Below the pieces are notes generated by a model. That model ran no database searches. It was not told where the DNA came from and saw only the letters and a program-made list of their open reading frames with translations. The position numbers and the translations under genes were made by a program. A stretch of 64,000 nucleotides of DNA from Methylotuvimicrobium alcaliphilum 20Z (GTDB lineage: Bacteria > Pseudomonadota > Gammaproteobacteria > Methylococcales > Methylomonadaceae). Of the stretch, positions 43,196 to 53,262 are shown piece by piece. Each line of letters starts with the position of its first letter. Within the stretch, counting starts at the first letter, position 1. The DNA is taken from NCBI RefSeq assembly GCF_000968535.2, contig NC_016112.1, forward strand, positions 3,472,001-3,536,000, given 5' to 3'.

Positions 43196-43600
43196 ATGAT
43201 TAAAAAAACACTAATTTATCTTGCGACATTCGCATTAATGCCGATATCGAGCCATGCTCAATTCGGTAATATGACCGAAGCGCAAATGCAGCAAATGATG
43301 CAACAGGGCCTTAAGATGCAGAAATGTTTCGGTCAGATTGATTCTTCAGCGATGGAACGGCTTTCCGAACGCGGCCAATCGATCGATGCCGAAATAACGG
43401 CACTGTGCCGCGCCGGCAATCGCGACCAAGCGCAAAGCAAAGCAATGGCCTTTGCTCTTGAGATGGCAAACGACCCGGCAATTCAAGCGATGAAAAAATG
43501 CGGAGAAGGCATGGCAGATATGTTGCCTAAAATAGTCACCGAATCCGAAGATTATGGCAACTCGGAAACTTCAAGCCGTCACGTTTGCGACAATCGATAA
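43196..43600 (+). CDS. Small exported protein of unknown function
   Basis: The 134-residue protein has a clear signal peptide (IYLATFALMPISSHAQ). The mature part is Met/Gln-rich and helical (NMTEAQMQQMMQQGLKMQKC) with single Cys residues at MQKCFG, TALCRA, MKKCGE and HVCDNR. The four cysteines could form two disulfides in the periplasm. SD AAAGG is eight bases upstream. I do not recognise the family. It stands alone between a repeat and deaD. Confidence 0.72.
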   Translation: MIKKTLIYLATFALMPISSHAQFGNMTEAQMQQMMQQGLKMQKCFGQIDSSAMERLSERGQSIDAEITALCRAGNRDQAQSKAMAFALEMANDPAIQAMKKCGEGMADMLPKIVTESEDYGNSETSSRHVCDNR

Positions 43601-43690
43601 GGGCCATGCATGAAATTAAGTTAGGGGCGAGCATGAAATAACTTAGACAACTGTCGGAAGGGGGGGTTGGTGGCTCGATTGACAGTTGTC

Positions 43691-43718
43691 GGCGGCAGAG
43701 AAAGCCGCCGGTAGTTTT
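43691..43718 (+). terminator. Candidate terminator upstream of deaD
   Basis: GGCGGC and GCCGCC pair around AGAGAAA, followed by GGTAGTTTTTA. The T-run is offset by a few bases, so strength is uncertain. Confidence 0.5.
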
Positions 43719-43850
43719 TATCAGTATAGTTAAAATCAAAAAAACGTCGTTCTTGTCAATCTATTTTTACCGGTTTGATTAATATGAGGTATAATTGCGA
43801 ACTTAACTCCCCTCCGCGCCACGCGTCTTAAATTTACCCACAGGCTTTGC

Positions 43851-45587
43851 ATGTCCAACGATGTTTCCTCTTTTCCAACTTTTCGTGAATTAACTCTAAT
43901 CGAACCGGTACTTAAAGCATTGGATGATGTCGGTTACGAATCCCCCTCCCCGATTCAAGCTCAAACCATTCCGTACTTAATGCAAGGCAAGGATGTTCTA
44001 GGCCAGGCGCAAACAGGCACCGGTAAGACCGCAGCTTTTGCTCTTCCGATCTTATCCCGCCTCGACCTGAAAAAAACCGAACCGCAAGTTTTGGTTCTAG
44101 CTCCCACCCGCGAATTAGCCATACAAGTGGCCGAGGCCTTCCAGCGCTATGCCGCGCATTTAAAAGGTTTTCATGTATTGCCGATCTACGGCGGGCAAGA
44201 CTACACGACTCAACTTCGCCAGCTCAAACGCGGCCCGCATGTTATCGTCGGCACACCGGGACGGGTCATGGATCATATGCGTAAAGGCACACTAAGGCTG
44301 GGTGAATTAAGCTGCTTGGTGCTCGACGAAGCCGACGAAATGCTACGCATGGGCTTTATAGACGATGTCGAATGGATTTTGGAACAAACCCCTAAACAAC
44401 GCCAAATCGCGCTGTTTTCGGCAACGATGCCGGCACCCATACGCAAAATCGCGCAAACGTATTTACATGACCCCGAGGAAATCACGGTTAAGGTCCGCAC
44501 GTCGACCGCCGAAACGATACGTCAACGCTACTGGCTAGTCAGCGGAGTCCATAAACTCGACGCACTGACCCGCATTTTGGAATCGGAAACCTTCGACGGC
44601 ATCATTATTTTTGTCCGCACTAAAACCGCGACGGTCGAACTGGCCGAAAAACTCGAAGCGCGAGGCTATTCGGCCGCGGCAATCAATGGCGATATGTCGC
44701 AAGTACTGCGCGAAAGAACAATCGCGCATTTGAAAAACGGTAAACTGGATATTCTAATCGCAACCGACGTGGCAGCGCGCGGCCTTGATGTCGAACGGGT
44801 CAGCCATGTCATCAACTACGATATCCCTTACGATACCGAGGCCTATATTCACCGTATCGGCAGAACCGGACGCGCAGGGCGCACCGGCGACGCGATATTA
44901 TTTGTCGCGCCGCGCGAAAGAAGGTTGCTCAGCAATATCGAGAAAGCTACCCGACAAAAAGTCGAAGAAATGGGCCTGCCTTCGACTGAGATTATTAACA
45001 ACAAAAGAATTGCCCGTTTCAAACAACGCATTACCGATACACTGGCCGCGGAAGAATTGAGTTTTTTTATTCAATTGATGGAACAATACCAAAACGAACA
45101 TAATGTATCGGCGATCGAAATTGCTGCGGCCTTGGCAAAGCAAGTCCAGGGCGAAACGCCGTTGTTGATGAAAAACCCACCCAAAAAAGAAACCGAACGC
45201 CGCGAACGAAAAGACTCGATAGACCGAGAATACGGGAAGGAACGCAAGAGCAAACGTAAAACAAACCCCGACATAGAAATGGAAACCTACCGTATCGAAG
45301 TCGGCAAAGCACATGGTGTAAAGCCCGGCAATATCGTCGGCGCTATCGCTAATGAGACAGGACTCGACGGTGATCATATCGCACGCATCAAAATCGAGGA
45401 AAACTACAGCACCGTTGAGCTTCCTGCCGGCATACCCAAGGATATTTTCCAAGAATTGAAAAAAGTAAGGGTTGCCGGCCAGCAATTGAATATTTCCAGA
45501 ATGGGCGAAACCTTGAAAAAAACTTTCAAGGCTAAAAAACGTGACGGTTCGGATAGCAAACGAAAAAGAGTCAAGGCCGGCAGTTAA
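43851..45587 (+). CDS. deaD: DEAD-box RNA helicase DeaD/CsdA
   Basis: The 578-residue ATP-dependent RNA helicase is used in ribosome assembly and cold adaptation. Motifs in order: Q-motif SPIQAQTIPYL, AQTGTGKTAAFALP, PTRELAIQVA, GTPGRVMDHM, DEADEML, SATMP, IIIFVRTKTATVELAE, ATDVAARGLDV and HRIGRTGRAGR. The C-terminal DbpA-like RNA-binding domain is YRIEVGKAHGVKPGNIVGAI through STVELPAGI. A basic Lys-rich tail (AKKRDGSDSKRKRVKAGS) follows. The 250 bp upstream contain hairpins that may form a regulated leader, as known for this gene elsewhere. Confidence 0.97.
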   Translation: MSNDVSSFPTFRELTLIEPVLKALDDVGYESPSPIQAQTIPYLMQGKDVLGQAQTGTGKTAAFALPILSRLDLKKTEPQVLVLAPTRELAIQVAEAFQRYAAHLKGFHVLPIYGGQDYTTQLRQLKRGPHVIVGTPGRVMDHMRKGTLRLGELSCLVLDEADEMLRMGFIDDVEWILEQTPKQRQIALFSATMPAPIRKIAQTYLHDPEEITVKVRTSTAETIRQRYWLVSGVHKLDALTRILESETFDGIIIFVRTKTATVELAEKLEARGYSAAAINGDMSQVLRERTIAHLKNGKLDILIATDVAARGLDVERVSHVINYDIPYDTEAYIHRIGRTGRAGRTGDAILFVAPRERRLLSNIEKATRQKVEEMGLPSTEIINNKRIARFKQRITDTLAAEELSFFIQLMEQYQNEHNVSAIEIAAALAKQVQGETPLLMKNPPKKETERRERKDSIDREYGKERKSKRKTNPDIEMETYRIEVGKAHGVKPGNIVGAIANETGLDGDHIARIKIEENYSTVELPAGIPKDIFQELKKVRVAGQQLNISRMGETLKKTFKAKKRDGSDSKRKRVKAGS

Positions 45588-45644
45588 CTCATTTGTCGGA
45601 TAATCACTATCCGCATTACCCTAAAAAATCATTTGGTGCGCTTG

Positions 45645-45692
45645 GAATCCGTTCGTACTGAACCCTGCGACTAGGCTCAGGGCGAATGGAAT
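45645..45692. repeat. Short palindromic repeat (GCTCAGGGCGAATGG type)
   Basis: CCGTTCGTACTGAACCCTGC and GGCTCAGGGCGAATGG form an imperfect palindrome related to the unit at 20118-20180. Confidence 0.45.
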
Positions 45693-45731
45693 TTAGAATA
45701 CCAACTGATTTTTTGGGCTTATCCGATATCA

Positions 45732-45812
45732 GCCAGCAATATTCCCAGTTTGAGTAGTTTCGACGATCTTAGGGCGCGGGGTAGACTATTCGAGGAACGC
45801 CGTAAAAAGGCC
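45732..45812. repeat. Family B element, truncated
   Basis: Only the left part is present: CCAGCAATATTCCCAGTTTGAG through GAGGAACGCCGTAAAAAGG. It stops about 80 bp in and has no right end or target duplication. It borders the 3' end of dnaQ. Confidence 0.75.
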
Positions 45813-45815
45813 CGG

Positions 45816-46535
45816 TCAATTCTTCCAAAGACAAACTCCGCCCGCTTTTTCAATGGCCGCCAAGCGCCGCTGATGTTCGGCAACCTCTTCGGCATCGCAT
45901 TGGATCACTTTTAGCCTGGGGCGATCGGAAGGCAGGCGAACAATTACCGACTCGCCCCCCCCCTCCTCATCCGACGGAATTTCTTCATCCAACAATGAAG
46001 CCTGTCCGCCGGTCATCAGTAGGTAGACATCCGCCAGAATTTCCGCATCCAAAAGCGCGCCATGCAAATCTCGATGGCTGTTATCTATGCCGTAGCGCTT
46101 GCATAAGGCATCCAAACTATTGCGCTGTCCGGGATGTTTTTTTCTGGCAAACGTCAAGGTATCGAATACCGAGCTGTAACTCTCGACAACTCCGGCCCCA
46201 TTATTCAATAAGCCGAATTCATGATTTAAAAACCCGACATCGAATGGAGCGTTGTGAATGACCAATTCGGCATCGCGAATAAAATTAATGAAGTCGTCGA
46301 CTATCGAGGAAAAAACCGGTTTATCGGCCAAAAACTCATTAGTGATTCCATGGACCTCGACCGCACCGGCATCGATTTCCCGCTCCGGATTGATGTAGAC
46401 ATGAAAATGGCGACCGCTTAGGCGACGATTCAATAATTCAACACAGCCTATCTCGATAACACGATGCCCTTCTTGCGGATTAAGCCCTGTCGTTTCGGTG
46501 TCCAGCACGATTTGCCTTATGGTCGGCTTACTCAT
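45816..46535 (-). CDS. dnaQ: DNA polymerase III epsilon subunit (3'-5' proofreading exonuclease)
   Basis: The 239-residue protein starts at [18 protein letters not shown]. The ATG at 46535 overlaps the stop of the upstream hydrolase gene (TGATG), which supports this start over the longer frame. Exo I is DTETTGLNPQEGHRVIEIG, Exo II is HNAPFDVGFLNHEFGLL and Exo III is HRDLHGALLDAEILADVYL. The proofreading Asp/Glu/His residues are all present. The C-terminus contains the polymerase-binding tail region. In enteric bacteria dnaQ is next to rnhA, whereas here they are 5.5 kb apart. Confidence 0.95.
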   Translation of the reverse strand: MSKPTIRQIVLDTETTGLNPQEGHRVIEIGCVELLNRRLSGRHFHVYINPEREIDAGAVEVHGITNEFLADKPVFSSIVDDFINFIRDAELVIHNAPFDVGFLNHEFGLLNNGAGVVESYSSVFDTLTFARKKHPGQRNSLDALCKRYGIDNSHRDLHGALLDAEILADVYLLMTGGQASLLDEEIPSDEEGGGESVIVRLPSDRPRLKVIQCDAEEVAEHQRRLAAIEKAGGVCLWKN

Positions 46536-47218
46536 CACACATGCCCCCCGATGTGAAAACATTGCCGAATGAAGTCTGCGATATCTCCGACCTCATCAAG
46601 ACAAACAGAATGCGCCATCGGATATTCTTTCCAGACCACAGAATAGCCGATCGATGTCAATGCCTCAAAAGCCGCTCTACCCGATTCACGGGCCACGACA
46701 TTATCGAACAAACCGTGCGCCATCAATATCGGAAGCGAGCGATTCGCCTTGGAAAGCGCCGGAACGATTTCAGGCCATGTCGGCAAATAGCAAGAAAGCG
46801 CTAGGATACCCGCCAATCGATGCGGACATTTCAAACCGGCATCGAGCGCAATCACGCCGCCTTGCGAAAACCCGGCCAGCAAGATATTTTCGGAAGACAC
46901 GCCTCCTGCAATTTCCCTGTCTATCAATTCCAAGATCGATGCCGATGACTCGGCAATACCGGCCTTGTCTACTTGCCGTTCCAATGACATATCCATAATG
47001 TCATACCAAGCCCGCATCGCCATTCCGCCATTGATCGTAACCGGGCGCACAGGCGCATTAGGAAAGCAATAGCGAATACCCAAACCGTCGGGCAACCCTA
47101 ATTCCGGTACAATGCTCTCAAAGTCATGCCCATCGGCCCCCAAGCCATGCATCCAAATAACCGTATACCGATGCGGCGCTCTAGGAGCAATGTCAACCCA
47201 ATCAATCTCATCCATCAT
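46535..47218 (-). CDS. Carboxylesterase/phospholipase-type alpha/beta hydrolase
   Basis: The 227-residue enzyme of the carboxylesterase 2 group (Pseudomonas EstB/acyl-protein thioesterase type) has [20 protein letters not shown] (oxyanion), [22 protein letters not shown], the nucleophile elbow [24 protein letters not shown] (Asp) and [12 protein letters not shown] (His). It hydrolyses short carboxylic esters in related organisms. The gene's stop overlaps the dnaQ start, so the two are coupled. Its 5' side lies close to the heptamer array that received the ISL3 element. Confidence 0.92.
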   Translation of the reverse strand: MMDEIDWVDIAPRAPHRYTVIWMHGLGADGHDFESIVPELGLPDGLGIRYCFPNAPVRPVTINGGMAMRAWYDIMDMSLERQVDKAGIAESSASILELIDREIAGGVSSENILLAGFSQGGVIALDAGLKCPHRLAGILALSCYLPTWPEIVPALSKANRSLPILMAHGLFDNVVARESGRAAFEALTSIGYSVVWKEYPMAHSVCLDEVGDIADFIRQCFHIGGHV

Positions 47219-47239
47219 ACTTTCAAATCCCCTTCACCA

Positions 47240-47366
47240 TTACCCATTCACCATTCACCATTCACCATTCACCTTTCACCATTCACCATTCACCTTTCAC
47301 CTTTCACCTTTCACCTTTCACCTTTCACCTTTCACCTTTCACCTTTCACCTTTCACCTTTCATCTT
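47240..47366. repeat. Heptanucleotide array (TTCACCA/TTCACCT), left part
   Basis: CATTCAC-type units change into CTTTCAC units, then CTTTCAT, up to the ISL3 insertion point. The array resumes at 48642. It lies between the hydrolase gene and the sensor protein gene. Confidence 0.93.
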
Positions 47367-48641
47367 GGCTCTATGTGATTCGTAGTGGGTAATGCAATAA
47401 TATAGCCATGAACAGTGAAACTTTATTCAGCATGGCTTTAGGCCTGCAACCTCCTTGGCAGGTCAAAGCTGTGACCTTTTCTACAGATGAATTGGCCCGT
47501 AGCGAACTTCATCTGCATATCGATTTCGTGACTGGCTCGCGCTTCTTAGACGACGCGAATAACCTCTGTCCAGTGCATGATACCGTAGAGCGGCAATGGC
47601 AACATTTGAGCTTTTTTGAACACACCTGTTACCTCCATTGTGCGGTGCCGCGCATTACCACGACCGATGGCAAAGTCCGTACTGTTGACGTTCCTTGGGC
47701 ACGGCCAGGCAGTGGTTTTACCCTGTTATTCGAAGCCTTAGCGCTAGCCTTGATTGAGCGGGAAATGCCGGTCAACCGAGTCGCCGAGATACTGAAGGTC
47801 AATCCACAGCGCATCTGGACTATCTTTAATCACTGGATTAGCAAGGCAAAAGCAGCCGATGATCCGAGCACGATAACCAAGCTGGGCGTCGATGAAACCT
47901 CGACCAAAAAAGGCCATCATTACGTTACGCTGGGCGTTGATTTGGATGAAGCCCGCGTAATTCATGTCACCGAAGGTAAGGGTAAGGCAACGCTGCAAAG
48001 TATTCAGCAACACCTTGAAGATAAAGGTGTTGATAAAGAACAGGTGGAGCAAATCAGCATGGATTTGTCACCGTCATTTATTGCCGGTGCTGCCGAATCA
48101 TTCCCGTCTGCACAAATTACCTTTGACCGATTCCATGTTGTGAAATTATTGAACGAGGCCATGAATCAGGTGCGCATTGCCGAACGCAAAGAGCATGATG
48201 CTCTGAAAGGCCACAAATACACTTTTCTAAAGAACCGGGAAAACCTATCCGACAAAAAAGAAAAAGAGCTGGATGAACTGATACAACTGTACCCCACGCT
48301 GGGCGAAGCTTACCGCTTAAAAGTGCTATTCAATGATCTCTGGGAAATGCCCGACAAACCGACAGCGGAGGCTTTTTTGAGGCAATGGTGCGATGCGGTG
48401 GACGCAGCCAAAATTCCAGCGTTTATCAAGTTCGCCAACACAGTTCGAGGACATTGGTCGGGAATTGTGCATTTCGTGGAATCACTCATTAGTAACGGCA
48501 TTCTTGAAGGCATCAATAGTAAGATTCAGCTGGCTAAACGGCGAGCCAGAGGCTATCGCAACATCAACAATTTCATTAATATGATTTACTTCCTATGTGG
48601 AAAGTTGAAATTTGATTACCCACTGTATTTCACATAGAGCC
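47367..48641 (+). mobile_element. Complete ISL3-family insertion sequence
   Basis: The element is 1275 bp. The left end GGCTCTATGTGATTCGTAGT and the right end (complement GGCTCTATGTGAAATACAGT, then GGGTAAT) are imperfect inverted repeats of about 27 bp. It is flanked by the exact 8-bp duplication TTCATCTT (47359-47366 and 48642-48649), the usual size for ISL3. It carries one complete transposase gene. Confidence 0.95.
47408..48637 (+). CDS. ISL3-family transposase
   Basis: The 409-residue transposase has an N-terminal zinc-finger-like region (LCPVHDTVERQWQHLSFFEH, CYLHCAVPRI), a helix-turn-helix (MPVNRVAEILKVNPQRIWTIFNHWI) and the DDE core: KLGVDETSTKKGHHYVTLGV (Asp), QISMDLSPSFIAGAAESFP (Asp), ITFDRFHVVKLLNEAMN and ISNGILEGINSKIQLAKRRARGYRN (Glu). 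This matches ISL3 (ISPpu-like) enzymes. The frame is intact and ends 4 bp before the element border, within the right inverted repeat. Confidence 0.96.
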   Translation: MNSETLFSMALGLQPPWQVKAVTFSTDELARSELHLHIDFVTGSRFLDDANNLCPVHDTVERQWQHLSFFEHTCYLHCAVPRITTTDGKVRTVDVPWARPGSGFTLLFEALALALIEREMPVNRVAEILKVNPQRIWTIFNHWISKAKAADDPSTITKLGVDETSTKKGHHYVTLGVDLDEARVIHVTEGKGKATLQSIQQHLEDKGVDKEQVEQISMDLSPSFIAGAAESFPSAQITFDRFHVVKLLNEAMNQVRIAERKEHDALKGHKYTFLKNRENLSDKKEKELDELIQLYPTLGEAYRLKVLFNDLWEMPDKPTAEAFLRQWCDAVDAAKIPAFIKFANTVRGHWSGIVHFVESLISNGILEGINSKIQLAKRRARGYRNINNFINMIYFLCGKLKFDYPLYFT

Positions 48642-48688
48642 TTCATCTTTCATCTTTCATCTTTCATCTTTCATCTTTCCCCTTTCCT
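48642..48688. repeat. Heptanucleotide array (CTTTCAT)n, right part
   Basis: About six CTTTCAT/CTTTCCC units follow the ISL3 element. The end of this array is read through by the sensor protein gene, giving its last residues KGER and stop codon. Confidence 0.93.
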
Positions 48689-51600
48689 TACCCAAACCTC
48701 AAAATCTGCACTCGTCATCGGCCGAGAAAAATAATAACCTTGAAACACTCGACATCCCTTATTGTACAGAAAGTCTTTTTGCGCCTCAGTTTCGACACCT
48801 TCGGCAATGACATCGATTCCGAGGTTATGCGCCATATTAATAATGGTCTCAATAATAATGGCATCGTTGAAATCGGTAGTAATATCCCTGACAAAACTCT
48901 TATCGATTTTTAATTCGTCCAGCGGCAGTTGTTTCAGATAGGTCAACGACGAATATCCGGTCCCAAAATCGTCTATCGAGATTTTTACGCCTAAGTGCTT
49001 CAAGGCACGCATTTTTTTGACCGTGTCATCAATATTATCAATCACAACGCCTTCGGTTAATTCGATAACGAAACGTGAAGCCGGAACCTCATATTGCCTT
49101 ATCGCTTCGGCAATTTGATCGACGAAGTCTTGCTGACGAAATTGTTTAGAACTGACATTGATCGAGATGTGTTGAATATCCAAGCCGTTATCGAGCCACT
49201 TTCGCATTTGCGCGCAAGACTCGCGAAAAACCCAGATTCCCAAAGGCACGATCAAACCCGCTTCTTCAGCAACGGGTATAAATTGGTCGGGAGCGATTAA
49301 ACCTTTTTGCCCATGCTCCCAGCGAATCAAGGCTTCCGAACCGGAAAGCCGCCCAAATCGGTCGGTTTGCGGCTGGTAATACAAAATAAAATCCTGGTTT
49401 TCGATTGCCGAACGCAATTCTTTTTCTAAAAACATTCGGGCATCGGCAGCTTCTTGAATGCTTTGATGAAAAAAGCTTATCGTATTGCGCCCTTTAGTCT
49501 TGGATTGATACATAGCCTTGTCGGCCTGTTGAAGAATTTGACTGGCCGTTTGACCACTATCCGGAAACAAAGCAATACCAATACTCGGCGAGCAATGGTG
49601 CTCGAAATCGTCGAAAAAATATGTTCGGTTTAATGCGCGCCTTATTTTTTCGGCAACATGTAATGCCTCATCGCTGGCAGCTTCGAGACTGCGCTTATTG
49701 GCATGAATCAATATAACGAATTCGTCTCCGCCTAGTCTTGACGGTATGTCTTCTTCCCTGAGCGAATCCTTCAAACGGTTCGCAACTTGAATCAACAATT
49801 CATCCCCGACATGATGCCCCAACGAGTCGTTCAACACTTTGAATCGATCCAAATCGAGAAAAATAATAGAACCGAAAGTACCTTGCCGTTTGCTCACCGC
49901 CAATTCGTTGGAGAGCTGATTGACCAGTAAACGGCGATTGGCCAGAGTTGTCAGCGGGTCATAAAAAGCTAGATCGTGAATCTCGCTCTCCGCCTTCTTT
50001 TTCTCGGTAATATCATAAAAAATAGCGACAAAATGCGTCGTATCGCCTTGTTCATTCTTAACGGCCGTGATCGTTTGCCATGTCGGAACATTTTCTCCAT
50101 TTTTGCGCCGATTCCAAATTTCGCCTTCGAATTTGCCAACCCTCAGTAAATATTGCCAAAGCTCGTCATAAAAGTAATCATTATGTCGGTCGGATTGTAA
50201 AATCCGCGGATTCCGACCCATCACTTCATCCGCGCTAAAACCGGTAATTTCAGAAAAGGCATGGTTGACGCGTAAGATATTGCCGGAACTATCCGTAATT
50301 AAAATACCCTCATGGGTTTCAAAAGTCGTCGCAGCCAACCGTAACTGGCTTTCGCTTTCCGCAAGACTGGCATTACTCCGCTTCAGTTCCAAGGTCCGGT
50401 TTTTAACTTCTTCCTCCATCCTTAAGGTCCGTCCGGACAACATCAATAAACCGATGCCGGTCAACCCTGTGAGCGAAAACCCACCGAGCAATAACCACCA
50501 GACACTCCACGATAAATGGCTATGAAAAAATTGCCCGGAAGGCTCGTAAATAATATACCAAACGCGGTCACCGACTGTAATTCTCTCCGCAACCCTTAAA
50601 GGCAAATCGATGACTTTATGAACCGGTCTCTCTGGAAAATTGCTAAACAACATTGAGTCATGATCAGATATTCGAATCAACAACTGCATATCCGGAAGGT
50701 TACTCAACACTATCGACACGAGATCGTCGATGCGAAACACCGTCGCGGCAACGCCCTTAAAATGTAGCCGCCTGGATTCTACGGTATCCACCGGTTGAAA
50801 GCGCTCATAAACCGGAGAATAAATAACAATCCCGCTTTTGTCGGCATGACCGTCCTGCACCAACTTGAGCTTCCCGGTAACTGCGGTCGCCCCGCGATCC
50901 CTGGCGCTCTCGACCGCGCTTGATGCTATGGGGTTAACTAAAATATCGTAACCCAAAGCCTTCTCGTTGCCGTCTAGCGGTTCAAGAAAAGTAACCGGCA
51001 AATAGCTCGTGCGTGATCCGGCCGAAACCATCCGCCCGGATTCGTCAGGTTCACGTATTTCAAAGCCCTCATTTTGGGAACTTTCGAACCCGTCCCGCTC
51101 GAATGCCGGCACATGAGCCATCCACTCCAACGCCACTAAACCCGGGTGCTTATCTAAAAGCGGAACGTTAAATATTTTAAAACTCTCTTTGGAAATGGGA
51201 CCGGCGCTATCGAATAAACCTTTTAGGATCTCATTGGTACCGATATGATCTTGAACCAAGACGCTGAAAGCATGATGAAACAACATCGCCTGTCGCTCGA
51301 AAACCGACTCGATTTTTAGAGACTCCTGCCGATTGGCGTATTGAAAAACGCTAACGACCAACAGAAACAACAAAACCAACGGATAAGCCACATAGTTGCG
51401 ACGCACCCTCCATAAAGATCTTGGCTCGCCGATAAATGTCAGCACAAATGGCGTAAAAATCAACACGCCTATCGTATCGCCAATCCACCAAGTCCCCCAA
51501 CCCAACCAAATATCATCGCCGGTAATCACGCCGCGCGCCCACAGCACTATAACGCCGACAGTCGCCGCGACCAGACAAGCTAACGGCCCGCCCAATAGCA

Positions 51601-52024
51601 TGAAGCGCAAGATGCGTCGATCTTCCGTTAACGGATCGCCGATGCCGACCCACCGCTCGATTAACGTAGCTCCGACCAGAGCTTGAACGCAGCAAGCCAC
51701 ACTGACGACACTCCCGATCACCATGGAGCCAAGAATCATTTCCGATGAGGAATGATCGAGAAAGGCATACACCTGAACAAACAACGCACCCAAAAAAATA
51801 CCGGTCAACAAACGCGTCCTGTAAACCAGCACCAACGCCAATGCAATCCCAGCCGACGGCCAAACCGGACTCACGCCACTCGGCGGAATTGCCAGTAAGG
51901 TGCCGAGACAACCCCCGGCAATATAACTGAGCGCGGCAACTACATTGAGTAAGACCGTGCTTCCATTAAAAAAACTTCCACCGGAAACGGTTTGAGAAGA
52001 GCCGACACGCTGGAACACACTCAT
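48671..52024 (-). CDS. MASE1-CHASE-PAS-GGDEF-EAL cyclic-di-GMP signalling protein
   Basis: The 1117-residue membrane sensor has an N-terminal MASE1-like module (residues about 30-310, with [20 protein letters not shown] and several helices), a CHASE periplasmic domain (about 330-520) and a flanking helix. A coiled segment leads to one PAS domain (about 565-680: [20 protein letters not shown]). A GGDEF domain has the intact active site [12 protein letters not shown]. An EAL domain has [39 protein letters not shown] and [13 protein letters not shown], so both synthesis and hydrolysis motifs look complete. It overlaps rnhA by 4 bp (ATGA). The last four residues come from the heptamer array. Confidence 0.93.
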   Translation of the reverse strand: MSVFQRVGSSQTVSGGSFFNGSTVLLNVVAALSYIAGGCLGTLLAIPPSGVSPVWPSAGIALALVLVYRTRLLTGIFLGALFVQVYAFLDHSSSEMILGSMVIGSVVSVACCVQALVGATLIERWVGIGDPLTEDRRILRFMLLGGPLACLVAATVGVIVLWARGVITGDDIWLGWGTWWIGDTIGVLIFTPFVLTFIGEPRSLWRVRRNYVAYPLVLLFLLVVSVFQYANRQESLKIESVFERQAMLFHHAFSVLVQDHIGTNEILKGLFDSAGPISKESFKIFNVPLLDKHPGLVALEWMAHVPAFERDGFESSQNEGFEIREPDESGRMVSAGSRTSYLPVTFLEPLDGNEKALGYDILVNPIASSAVESARDRGATAVTGKLKLVQDGHADKSGIVIYSPVYERFQPVDTVESRRLHFKGVAATVFRIDDLVSIVLSNLPDMQLLIRISDHDSMLFSNFPERPVHKVIDLPLRVAERITVGDRVWYIIYEPSGQFFHSHLSWSVWWLLLGGFSLTGLTGIGLLMLSGRTLRMEEEVKNRTLELKRSNASLAESESQLRLAATTFETHEGILITDSSGNILRVNHAFSEITGFSADEVMGRNPRILQSDRHNDYFYDELWQYLLRVGKFEGEIWNRRKNGENVPTWQTITAVKNEQGDTTHFVAIFYDITEKKKAESEIHDLAFYDPLTTLANRRLLVNQLSNELAVSKRQGTFGSIIFLDLDRFKVLNDSLGHHVGDELLIQVANRLKDSLREEDIPSRLGGDEFVILIHANKRSLEAASDEALHVAEKIRRALNRTYFFDDFEHHCSPSIGIALFPDSGQTASQILQQADKAMYQSKTKGRNTISFFHQSIQEAADARMFLEKELRSAIENQDFILYYQPQTDRFGRLSGSEALIRWEHGQKGLIAPDQFIPVAEEAGLIVPLGIWVFRESCAQMRKWLDNGLDIQHISINVSSKQFRQQDFVDQIAEAIRQYEVPASRFVIELTEGVVIDNIDDTVKKMRALKHLGVKISIDDFGTGYSSLTYLKQLPLDELKIDKSFVRDITTDFNDAIIIETIINMAHNLGIDVIAEGVETEAQKDFLYNKGCRVFQGYYFSRPMTSADFEVWVRKGER

Positions 52025-52464
52025 GCTCTCTTTAAAGAATCGATGCCATGATTAGCCAATCGGTCTGCCGTCTCGTTGCCTTGATCGCCGGAATGCCCCT
52101 TGACCCAGATCCACTCGACCCGATGCCTAGCCATCGATGCATCGAGACGACGCCACAGGTCGTCATTTTTTACCGGTTTTTTGGCAGCGGTCAACCAACC
52201 CCGTATTTTCCAATTCGGCATCCATTCAGTGATGCCTTGCAGTACATATTTCGAATCGGTATATATCTTGACGGAACAAGGACGTGTTAACGCTTCAAAC
52301 GCTTGAATCGCAGCCATTAGCTCCATTCGATTATTCGTCGTGTGTGCCTCGCCGCCGAATAATTCCTTGATCGAGCCTTTATAGCGTAAAACGACCCCCC
52401 AACCGCCAGGACCGGGATTACCGCGACACGCACCATCAGTATAAATAACAACGGACTCAGTCAT
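52021..52464 (-). CDS. rnhA: Ribonuclease HI
   Basis: The 147-residue enzyme degrades RNA in RNA-DNA hybrids. The catalytic carboxylates lie in [18 protein letters not shown] (Asp), [13 protein letters not shown] (Glu), [13 protein letters not shown] (Asp) and [17 protein letters not shown] (Asp). Length is typical. The gene overlaps the methyltransferase by 8 bp and the sensor gene by 4 bp, so they form one coupled unit. Confidence 0.97.
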   Translation of the reverse strand: MTESVVIYTDGACRGNPGPGGWGVVLRYKGSIKELFGGEAHTTNNRMELMAAIQAFEALTRPCSVKIYTDSKYVLQGITEWMPNWKIRGWLTAAKKPVKNDDLWRRLDASMARHRVEWIWVKGHSGDQGNETADRLANHGIDSLKRA

Positions 52465-53173
52465 CTTTCGTTAAACGCTGCGACGATTCAAACCCGTTCA
52501 AAATAGCCATGCGAGGCTGCTTTAAGGCTTTGGAATCTAGTGGAATAAGTGTGTATCGACGTTTGATGGCCCTGATTGCGTAGGCAGTGGCCCGCAACGA
52601 GGATCTTTCAGATTTAGCATTTGCGGGATTGGAACGAACCGAATCGATACTTAAATCGGCAACCGATTTTGCTTCGAAATTAAGCAGCTTTAACCAATCC
52701 AGCACTCTTCTCTTACTGATAAAATGTCCGGCCCACGAATCCGCCATTTTCTTTTCCCAAAGATATTGATAGCGAACCCAAAAGCTCCACGGATTAAAAT
52801 TAATAATCAACACATGACCTTCCGCTTTTAGCACTCGTTCGATTTCACGCATCGTTTGAAAACGGTTTGCATCGAATTCCAGCAAGTGAGGCAATAAAAT
52901 CAGATCGACGCTATCACTAAGTATAGGCAAGCAATAAGCTTTAGCCTTAATTTTAAGCGCACCATCGCATCCTAGATTATTGGCATCTAAAATCGTAAAA
53001 CCGTTATAAAGCGTGCAGTCAATAAATTGATCCTCCCAACCCAAACCGCCTATTTGCAGCACTTTTTGTTTACAACTGACCGTAATCGAACGCCGAATAT
53101 ATTCGGCTTCAACCTCTTGCAGCATTTTTCCTCTCGGTGTTTCGTACCAAGAGAATAAAAAATCGCGCTTCAT
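52457..53173 (-). CDS. SAM-dependent methyltransferase (YafS-like)
   Basis: The 238-residue class I methyltransferase has a YafS-like start [23 protein letters not shown]-site regions are [15 protein letters not shown] and [20 protein letters not shown], followed by [24 protein letters not shown]. It sits directly upstream of rnhA and divergent from mltD. This order is like that of mltD-gloB-yafS-rnhA-dnaQ in enteric bacteria, which supports the assignment. The substrate is unknown. Confidence 0.88.
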   Translation of the reverse strand: MKRDFLFSWYETPRGKMLQEVEAEYIRRSITVSCKQKVLQIGGLGWEDQFIDCTLYNGFTILDANNLGCDGALKIKAKAYCLPILSDSVDLILLPHLLEFDANRFQTMREIERVLKAEGHVLIINFNPWSFWVRYQYLWEKKMADSWAGHFISKRRVLDWLKLLNFEAKSVADLSIDSVRSNPANAKSERSSLRATAYAIRAIKRRYTLIPLDSKALKQPRMAILNGFESSQRLTKDD

Positions 53174-53262
53174 AAAATCGGCTCAAAAAAATTTAATTAC
53201 AGTGAATTATGATAAAAACGGGCTATACTACTCATTTCGTGCAATGAATTTAAGATATAGAT

